A stretch of 64,000 bases of DNA, taken from contig JACEFZ010016120.1 of NCBI GenBank assembly GCA_014155875.1, forward strand, positions 1 to 64,000, written 5' to 3'. Positions 56,650 through 64,000 of this stretch are shown here, piece after piece. The notes beneath the pieces are model-generated. The model did no database searches. It saw only the letters and a program-made list of their open reading frames with translations, and was not told where the DNA came from. Origin of the DNA: Cepaea nemoralis. Lineage: Eukaryota > Mollusca > Gastropoda > Stylommatophora > Helicidae. Positions within the stretch are counted from its first letter, which is position 1. Every line of letters starts with the position of its first letter. A program made the position numbers and the translations under genes.

Positions 56650-57315
56650 AACTGGTGGAAACATAAGGGTTATTAATATAGAAATGCAACATGCAAGAGG
56701 AGCTGTCATTGTAATAGGACATTTATGGAAGTCACAAGAAATATTAATAAAACCCTGTAAGACACAGACAATATTTAACCCTAACGTGAAATCAGTACTG
56801 GTGTACAGATCACATTCATGGAGAACCACTAAAACAATGACTAATATACTATACACATGTATGACCAATACTGGTCAGCACAATAGATAGACTAACTGGT
56901 ATGGCAGAATCACGAATTGACTGGTGCTTAAAATAGGTGAACTAAGCTGGTATGCCAGAATCACTCATGAGGAGCTTAGGAACACACCAAGACAGATTCC
57001 AGCGACTGAAGAGGTTGATTAGAGACACTGGTGCTTGATTGGACAAGCATTGAGAAAACCTGAAAATATTATGCATAATAATTGTTCTTTTTCATGGAAA
57101 CCCACAGGGACAATGAAATATGGGGAAAACTAAAAGCACACAGACACACACACAAGAAACAGAGACAACCATAACTAATATGGAGAATGGGGGTGGGGAG
57201 GGTGGGGAGAACATGAATGAGGCTGAGGGAGCTAACAACAAATAGAACGGCTCAGTGTGAGCATGTGAGGGCCTATGTTCCAATGAGGGTTAGAGGACAG
57301 TAGAAGAAGAGGATT
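56650..57315 (+). pseudogene. LINE C-terminal fragment to 3' tail
   Basis: Reads MQHARGAVIVIGHLWKSQEI, NPNVKSVLVYRSHSWRTTKT, then ELRNTPRQIPATEEVD and HWCLIGQALRKPENIMHNN with a stop and shifts, ending with gtagaagaagagg. It is homologous to the minus-strand piece at 15,790-16,034 and represents the end of the same LINE family. Confidence 0.7.
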
Positions 57316-58432
57316 GACCACCGATCTTTACACGAATGTTTGGTCAACTTTGTCTTTTTAAAACTGAAATAGGTCGGACGTACTTGGGCCATGAGTCATA
57401 AACGTCTTATTTCAAGAATATTTATATTTATAGTCAACAATTTCAGCTTATTTGACTAAATATGCTGTTATTATATTCCGTCCCATCACATATCCCTTCC
57501 TCCCCTCCCCTCTCTGTTCGACAACTTGCTAACATCACCTTTAGAAACCTATCACGCAGCTCCTCGGCCGTGCCACACTATCACAGTGTGGACCTGACAC
57601 TCCTTAAATCATCTTCATCATGCAAAACCGTTTCCCTACCAAACCGAGCGAAAGTTACCTTCTTTCCCATTGAACTAGGAGAAGAAGATGGCTTCCCCAC
57701 GGTCAGTCACGGTGTAGTACCAACGTTGGTAGATGGACCGGGTGCTTAATATTTGCCCCCACCCCCGGAAGGTGGGATGGCCTTTGGGCCGTCACATTTA
57801 GCGACGTCGACAAAGGAAACATCTCGATGAATAAGCACCACAGGAGAAAAACGTCCGGGAGTCATGACCCAGACTGCCCGCTCACTGAGAGGGTAAAGAG
57901 GCTGAAACATTCGGCGAGGAGGGGGGGGGGAGGAATACCTTTTGATGATCAGAAACCTCCTGTCGTACTTGTTCTCCGGCGGAGTAATTACTACCAGGAT
58001 CACATTCGCCGCCACAACCCAGCAGCCGGGATTTATATATAGTTAGCATTGTGCTAGCTGATTACCTGATTACCGTAAACATGTGTTCTGTCGTGCAAAT
58101 AGATTACATATATATATATATTTGTGACATTTATATGGACTTAACAAACATTATTATTTTATACAGTTTACAAAACAAGTAACATGAAACATGAGAGAAC
58201 CTGATGTCGTTTTGGAGTGAAATAACTTGAACAAAGGGTAAATGTAGTCCCCTAGCAGAGACTGCCGTTGAGGTGTGAAATGTCTGGCATTCACATATTC
58301 TAGGTCAGGATATAGGAGGTGCGGTGACTAGTTACCTTCCCAGCTTCCTGTCTTCCTTTAACAACTCCCAGAAAATTCTGGAAATATCCGTTACCCATGT
58401 TGATGAGGCTGGGTCGATCACAGAGCCATACT
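57316..58432. other. Single-copy-looking region without recognised gene
   Basis: A 95-codon frame at 57,462-57,749, rich in Ser and Pro, and an antiparallel 89-codon frame at 57,746-58,015 are present. Neither shows a known domain or a good start or splice context. A (ta)n stretch lies near 58,105. A coding exon cannot be excluded. Confidence 0.35.
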
Positions 58433-58535
58433 GGCGGGACACAATAACCCTGCCTCTCCTGGGGGTTGGACTCGCAACACTGACTTGGCAGGCTAGCCCA
58501 CTAAATACTGCGCTACCGTTGTTACTAACCCCTTA
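58433..58535 (-). mobile_element. tRNA-like SINE head
   Basis: The minus strand reads acggtagcgcagtatttagt (A-box-like) to gttgcgagtccaaccccc (B-box-like). No body that matches the two main families. Confidence 0.4.
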
Positions 58536-58722
58536 GTACAATCAGAGAGTTTTCGTAACTTGTGTTTTTTCAATGTTTACCTGACAATGCCAATGCTATA
58601 AATAGTTATCACGTGGATATTTAACGACTATAACCGGGACTATACAAAATAAAAACGTACATAAAAGTTCCTAGACATAAATACCTCCACTCCCACCCCT
58701 GTCCCCCACCCCCGCTCTCCAA

Positions 58723-58727
58723 CCCCC

Positions 58728-58758
<31 letters not shown>

Positions 58759-58759
58759 A
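58723..58759. repeat. Poly-C (26) followed by poly-A (11)
   Basis: A homopolymer C run adjoining an A run. The length is likely unreliable in the assembly. Confidence 0.95.
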
Positions 58760-59439
58760 GAAGATCGGAAACATTGGCACTAAGTAATGGGTAACCATGC
58801 TATAAGAGTGGACAGGATGTCATCTGTATCATTCGGTTTCTCTATAACGCGGGGAACCACCTCAGGTAGTCACGAGCCTGTAAATGTAATCTCGGACATC
58901 CATTTCGGGAATTCCCTGTGTGATATGGACATCAGGTGTTGCAGGTGTTACATTTTGGTTCACAGAGGACCAGGACTTCACTACTAACCCACGACTTCTG
59001 TTCTCCTTTCTTCTTGGATTTTATGTTTCGCAAGGTTTGCTAAAGTTTATTTACATGTTTAGTTTGGTTGCTGATTAATCACACGCATTGATTTAATATT
59101 TTATGGTTTAATCGTTGAGTTTCCATTGAGATTCGTAATTCTCAACCAATGTGGAGGCTGTTCAGGGGATCCGCCCCCTTCCCTGTGGCTCATCGACTCC
59201 ACTAAAGTCTTTCATGTTGTTGTATGCTAACCAAGGTCAAGGTACAGTGCCAAAGCCCATCACATGTATCCTAGAACAAGCACTCACTGTATTTTTAAGT
59301 ATATAACATGCAGCTTTCCTTGTTCGTACACCTATTGTTACTCTTTGGAAAAGAAATTGTCCTGCAGCAGTTTCTTGCCACGGGTCTGTGATATGATCCC
59401 GCCATCCCCATGTGTAGGCCTAGCAGCAAAGAGGAATAG
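58760..59439. other. Spacer without recognisable gene
   Basis: No domain, RNA gene or repeat recognised. A 66-codon frame at 58,787-58,987 is unsupported. Confidence 0.35.
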
Positions 59440-59565
59440 GTGATCATTGCTTCCCTCACCCTAGCAAGCGACGAGTCCAGGGCTCCAACCCGCGTACGAC
59501 CGTACTCATGACATTACCAGTGCAGTCCGCTACCAACTTCGCTGCCGCGTTCGTCTCCATTTGTA
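59440..59565 (-). mobile_element. tRNA-derived SINE, minus strand
   Basis: The minus strand reads ggcagcgaagttggtagcgg (A-box-like), then tacgcgggttggagccctgg (B-box-like), 40-50 bases apart as in tRNA-derived promoters. Confidence 0.5.
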
Positions 59566-59667
59566 TCGTTGTTATTTACTCGCTGAATAAATATTTAAAG
59601 CTGCCACGCCCATTTGATCTCTTGTGAACCTCCCTCAGGTCTCTGAGTTGGAGTCTTTTCATCTGAC

Positions 59668-60560
59668 ATGTTGGTGGACAACATCCAGAGATTGACAGAA
59701 GAAACCGTTACATGTGATGTGTTGATGGACAATATCCAGAGATTGACAGAAGACACCGTTACATGTGATGTGTTGGTGGACAACATCAAGAAATTGACAG
59801 AAGACACCGTTATATGTGACATGTTGATGAACAATGTCAAGAGATTGACAGAAGACAACATTACATGTGATAGGGGATGGAAACATCAAGAGATTGACAG
59901 AAGACACCGTTACATGTGACATGTTGGTGGAAACATTAAGAGATTGACAGAAGACAACATTACATGTGACAGGGAATGGAAACATCAAGAGATTGACAGA
60001 AGACAACATTACATGTGACAGAGGATGGAAACATCAAGAGATTGACAGAAGACATCGTTACATGTGACATGTTGGTGGACAACATCCAGCGATTGACTTG
60101 AAGATACAGTTAGATATGACAAGTGGGTGGACAACATCCAGCGATTGACCTGAAGATACAGTTAGATATGACAAGTGGGTGGACAACATCCAGCGATTGA
60201 CTTGAAGATACAGTTAGATATGATAAGTGGGTGGACAACATCCAGCGATTGACTTGAAGATACAGTTAGATATGACAAGTGGGTGGACAACATCCAGAGA
60301 CTGACTTTAAGATACAGTTAGATATGACAAGTGGGTGGACAACATCCAGCGATTGACTTGAAAATACAGTTAGATATGACAAGTGGGTGGACAACATCCA
60401 GCGATTGACTTGAAGATACAGTTAGATATGACAAGTGGGTGGACAACATCCAGCGATTGACTTGAAGATACAGTTAGATATGACAAGTGGGTGGACAACA
60501 TCCAGCGACTGACTTGAAGATACAGTTAGATATGACAAGTGGGTGGACAACATCCAGCGG
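59668..60560. repeat. Two-part tandem array, 51-bp then 52-bp units
   Basis: The left part (59,668-60,080) has units near 51 bp with agattgacagaagacaccgt and shortened 45-48 bp variants. The right part (60,085-60,560) has about nine units of exactly 52 bp with aagtgggtggacaacatcca and tgaagatacagttagatatg. The shared ggacaacatccag shows that one type derives from the other. The 51-bp part yields an artefact ORF on each strand. Confidence 0.92.
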
Positions 60561-60700
60561 GTTCGATCCCTCGGTAAGGTGTGGGATTTTTTCTGTCGGG
60601 GGCGAAAATAACATCCTAACCTGCACAGTTCGCGGCGACTGCACTAGCCAGGCGGCCTTAATTCCTCAGGCTCAAAGACCCCTCTGCCATACACCACAGG
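60554..60700 (+). mobile_element. SINE family 1, plus strand, from B-box onward
   Basis: A unit of the 52-bp array is cut by gggttcgatccctcggtaag (B-box), followed by gtgtgggatt, gtcgggggcg and aacctgcacagttcgcggcg, matching the minus-strand copy at 430-600. The tRNA head before the B-box is missing. Confidence 0.7.
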
Positions 60701-60734
60701 GTACCATATTGGCAGTAAATTACAGTTATTTTTG

Positions 60735-61705
60735 ACAGTTATTTGAAGAACTGGTGCATTTTATTATTTCATGTTGTTTATTTGAAGAACTGGTGTATTT
60801 TATGATTTCATGTTGTCTATTTGAAGAATAAAAAGATGTCAATTGAAACGAGAAAAAGAGTGTTGAGATGCTACATAGAACCTGTACTTTTATATGGATG
60901 TGAAGCGTGGACAATGAGCAGTCAGGCTGAAAAACATCTGATGGCTGTAGAGATGTGGTTTCTGAGGAAGATGCAAAGAATACCATGGACAGCCAGAAAG
61001 ACCAATGAACAAGTCCTTCAAGAAATAAATGAAGATCGTAAATTGATTAGAGAAATTAGACGTAGACAGTCAAAATTCTTTGGGCATGTTATGAGAAGAA
61101 ATGGATTGGAGAATTTGGTGACAACTGGTAAGATCGAGGGGAACAGACCAAGGGAAAGACCTAGAAGCAAGTACCTGGATGGCTTGGCCTTGTGGCATGG
61201 TCGAGACAGAAACACGGAGCTGATCCATGACTCTGGTGATCGAGTGAGATGGCAGAACATGACCACCCACGCTTACCGGCATGGCACATGATGGATGGAT
61301 GGATTTGAAGAATTGGTGCATTTTATTATTTAATGTTAATTATTTGAAGAACTGGTTTAATTTATGATGTCAGTATATTTCTTTGAATAATTTGTGTATT
61401 TTACGAGTTCATAATGTCTTTGTGAATGAATTGTGTATTTTATTATTTCATATCGTCTATGTGAAGAATTTGTGTATTTTATGATTTTATATTGTCTATT
61501 TGAAGATCTGGTGTATTTTATGATTTCGTATTGTCTTTTTGAAGAACTGGTGCATTTTATTATTTCATATTGTCTATTTGAAAAACTGATGCATTTTATT
61601 ATTTCATATTGTCTATTTGAAGAACTGGTGCATTTTATTATTTCATATTGTCTATTTGAAAAAACTGGTGTATTTTATGATATCATGTTGTCTATTTGAA
61701 GAACT
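60735..61705. repeat. 39-bp tandem repeat, interrupted by a LINE
   Basis: Units of the type tatttgaagaactggtgcat plus tttattatttcatattgtc occur at 60,735-60,829 and 61,303-61,705, about 39 bp apart. They are split by the LINE-B fragment at 60,830-61,302. The 88-codon ORF over the right block is a repeat artefact. Confidence 0.92.
60830..61302 (+). pseudogene. LINE family B, 5'-truncated insertion, open C-terminal frame
   Basis: Encodes MSIETRKRVLRCYIEPVLLY, EAWTMSSQAEKHLMAVEMWF, GLENLVTTGKIEGNRPRERP and SKYLDGLALWHGRD to HAYRHGT-stop, followed by a gatggatgg tail. It is flanked by atttgaagaat (60,819-60,829 and 61,303-61,313), although that word is also part of the host repeat. The frame is intact but contains no RT core, so it is a typical dead-on-arrival LINE copy. 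Compared with 38,461-39,510 it is much better preserved and younger. Confidence 0.88.
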
Positions 61706-61779
61706 AATTTATACCGGTGTACAGAGACTGGTGGTGTCATTAACAAAGATAAAGCTTCTGTGTCATGGTGCTCTCTACC

Positions 61780-62740
61780 TATGGGGTTGTTAAGGCTGAC
61801 GTCCCAGGTCTTATAATGAATGGCAGAATGTTAGAAAGACTAGACTGTGATACTTGGGAGCCACATTTGATAGAAGCCTGTTGTTCAAGGATAATGTAGG
61901 ATTTGTTATGAGATCTACGAGAGGACTCGGTGCGCTGATGATCATGGCAGCAATCGACATGGAGCAAACCACATGCATGTTCTGTCAACATTTAATGCCT
62001 TCAGTAAATGAATATGAGCTGGGACTGTTCACGGTGTCAAAAGACAACTAGTGTAACTTGATCGCATACATAATGAAGCTATGCGGGTAATCCCGGGATG
62101 AACAAATGACACGCCGGTAGTGTGTGTGTGAAACTCCCTTTCCCAACGACTGCGGACAGATTGAAGATGCTGCAGGCAAAATCATATCTCCGAGTGACTG
62201 GACCATGGAACACCCCCTGCATGAAATTCTGTACACGGTTAAGGAATACTGGCTGTAAGAGGTAAATAAGACAAGGCTCAAGCAGCAGATACCAACAGAG
62301 AATTATACATGCTTGAGAAAATGGGAGAGGAGAGAAGTGGGTCTGAATGCCAGAGAAAACGTCAGACCTTTGAAGGGTTATAATAACATTGGACTGTAAG
62401 TGCAGAAGTGCAAGGGTTGGTATATAGGCTGCGTGAACTGGCGGGGCGTGGGGGGAGGTAAATAACATTTGGTTATCGACAATTCGTTCCCAGGTTATGG
62501 AATTATTTATAAAAGTGGCTCTGTTCATTTATGGCAAAATGGTGCTTAAGGAATCATAGCGAAGGTTAAAGGACGGTGTTTAGTGAAGGAGAGCCTGGCA
62601 TAAGATACCACGACATCAAGTCGCATAATTGAGGTAGAGGTTAGCCACAGAGGTGCTCAGCTGGCTGAAGGACAAACAGCACACATGTCGTAATTGTAAC
62701 AGACTCCAAGAGCATGCAAAATGGTGAAGACAGGTATGTT
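61780..62740 (+). pseudogene. RNase H-bearing LINE fragment (I/Ingi-like), degenerate
   Basis: Translation gives YLGATFDRSLLFKDNVGFVM, RGLGALMIMAAIDMEQTTCM, EYELGLFTVSK, then in other frames IHNEAMRVIPG and DRLKMLQAKSYLRVTGPWNT, the thumb/connection of an I-group LINE. Near 62,685 VIVTDSKSMQNGED looks like the RNase H TDS motif. Many stops and shifts. This family is different from the 9,712 element at the sequence level. Confidence 0.6.
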
Positions 62741-63129
62741 TCGTGCAGAGTAGCATATTTTAAGTCAAAACGCAGAGATTTAATTTATTTGTTATCGTAG
62801 TTATTCACAAATTTAGTCTTATCTGGCCTGTCTGTAAGAATAGCGGGAGTCACTGCTTCGAATCTCTGAGGTTTTGCAAACGACTTCATAAGAACTAACA
62901 TTTGTTGTTAACCGAATGTACATGCATGAGCCAGGGTTCTGCTTGAGTAATGTTCCTCTATGACCATATGGTTATTTTTCTTGTGTCTGTTGCACTCTGT
63001 GTTCTTTTTCCGCAATACTGGGAATGCTTTCTACCATCTTAGGGAAGCGTCGTTGACTACAAATGAGGATTTTTGTCAGTTATGTAAATTTTGCCTGTTA
63101 GGTTATTGTGAGATACTATAATGAGTTAC
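62741..63129. other. Spacer without recognisable gene
   Basis: No frame, RNA gene or repeat recognised. Confidence 0.4.
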
Positions 63130-63262
63130 AAATTAGTTGTATGTCCTTTAAAGAACGTTGCATTCAAGCCTAGCATTAGCTGACACTTTGTGATTTACTA
63201 AGCGATGTTAGATCAATGATTTTGTAATTCATTTCTGAACGACCGACGCCTTATACCATAAA
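63130..63262 (-). mobile_element. SINE family 2 fragment
   Basis: Contains gttgtatgtcctttaaagaa, tttgtgatttactaagcgat and gaacgaccgacgccttatac, matching the family 2 body with divergence. It is directly followed by another copy. Confidence 0.6.
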
Positions 63263-63269
63263 AAAATGT

Positions 63270-63512
63270 TTTGCATATCCTTTACAGGACATCGCTATCA
63301 ACAGCAGCATCTTTCAGCTGTCTGTTGATCTCTTGGCAAGATTACGCTCAGTAGTTTGCCATTGCTTTCTGAGCGATCGGCTCAGTTATCCCGCAAGTCA
63401 CCAGCCGGGGACGAATCGCTCCCAGTTCTCGCCCGCTACGAGACTCTGTGTGATATACGGGATTACGGAGAAAGTGGTGTAACCATTCGGCCAGAGAGAC
63501 CGGCTTATACCA
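63270..63512 (-). mobile_element. SINE family 2, near full length, minus strand
   Basis: Holds gcatatcctttacaggacat, ctgttgatctcttggcaaga and ttacgctcagtagtttgcca in the family order. The minus-strand head starts tctctggccgaatggttaca (A-box-like). It appears nested in or adjacent to the fragment at 63,130, sharing the word ttataccataaaa at both sides (about 63,251 and 63,506), which may be its target duplication. Confidence 0.7.
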
Positions 63513-63750
63513 TAAAACTCAATGCAAATAGGTTTGTTTCCAGATCACCCGCTGCCGATGTCGACCCTTGGACTGGTTGTGTTGGGACATTAATGGCACT
63601 ATCTCTATCTCTTCAATCACAGACGCAGGTTGGCATCACGAGTAACGATGTAAATATCTCAAGTTGTTTAAATGTATTTGAGATGTTGAAATACAATAAA
63701 CTTACTGCTAATTAACCGTGTTATTGAATATGTTGAATGATTTCCTGTCA
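63513..63750. other. Spacer without recognisable gene
   Basis: No gene recognised. The 119-codon frame reaching 63,715 lies mainly over the SINE. Confidence 0.4.
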
Positions 63751-63990
63751 CACATATTGTTGACTGAGGCTTGCATAGAAGCTAGATCACAAACACGCAC
63801 AGTGACTATTGAAGCTTCCGTAGAAGATAAGTCACAAATATACGTAGCCAAGATGAAGTTGTTCATGTACTTGTACATTACATTAGAATTGTAGACAGTG
63901 ATGACTTGGTCCTTCCATATAACTTTAAGCACAAATATGCACAATGATAACTGAGTCTTTCATAGAACTAAATATACACGCAATCAAACT
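63750..63990. repeat. Degenerate tandem repeat, about 42-bp unit, at window end
   Basis: Three to four diverged units share a ttgactgaggcttgcatagaa-like start (also gactattgaagcttccgtag and aactgagtctttcatagaac), followed by agatcacaaacacgcaca-like sequence. Confidence 0.5.
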
Positions 63991-64000
63991 TAGAAACAAA

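Noticed and set aside
57462..57749. 95-codon Ser/Pro-rich ORF as a host exon
   Set aside because: No recognised domain and no convincing acceptor/donor pair. Could be real but unsupported.

Overview
The window is animal (metazoan) nuclear DNA. It is AT-rich and dominated by repeats. It holds several families of APE-type LINEs, a Ty3/gypsy-type LTR retrotransposon, tRNA-derived SINEs, TTAA-flanked and other DNA-transposon-like insertions, at least eight minisatellite or satellite arrays, and a C2H2 zinc-finger array with a plausible spliced N-terminal part. There are no operons, bacterial genes or CRISPR arrays. The mix of elements (a gypsy element with integrase upstream of reverse transcriptase, I/Ingi-like LINEs with RNase H, a long HTGEKPYK finger array) would fit a mollusc or another lophotrochozoan. 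That placement is inference and weak.

Layout. Positions 1-8,600: a 33/39-bp tandem repeat, SINE copies, and a decayed LINE (family A) that is itself broken by a 1.93-kb unclassified insertion and by a 674-bp piggyBac-like MITE in TTAA. Positions 8,600-16,040: an old minus-strand LINE (family C) split by a nearly complete I/Ingi-type LINE (9,712-14,668) with an 11-bp target duplication. Positions 16,755-24,400: a 53-bp minisatellite, a short exon of a zinc-finger gene, a 17-bp satellite, then the second exon and about 31 zinc fingers broken by recurrent frameshifts. Positions 24,460-29,771: LINE fragments and AT-rich sequence. Positions 29,772-38,066: a complete LTR retrotransposon on the minus strand with two 545-bp LTRs, a 5-bp target duplication and one uninterrupted 1678-codon gag-pol frame in the order Gag-protease-integrase-RT-RNase H. 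Positions 38,461-42,570: LINE fragments and a second, diverged copy of the zinc-finger first-exon locus (segmental duplication of about 15,835-18,300). Positions 43,400-53,085: a 48-bp satellite of more than 7 kb, interrupted by a 2,061-bp solo-LTR-like insertion. Positions 53,250-64,000: a degenerate LINE ORF1 with zinc knuckles, SINEs, LINE tails, 51/52-bp and 39-bp tandem arrays, and an RNase H-bearing LINE fragment.

As a functional unit, only the LTR retrotransposon looks intact. The RT/RNase H frame of the I-type LINE is open, but its endonuclease domain carries a deletion and frameshift. The zinc-finger locus looks like a recently decayed or still turning-over family member. The remainder is nested mobile DNA. 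Several insertion borders can be fixed to the base, because target duplications, reading-frame continuity or paralogous empty sites are present inside the window itself.
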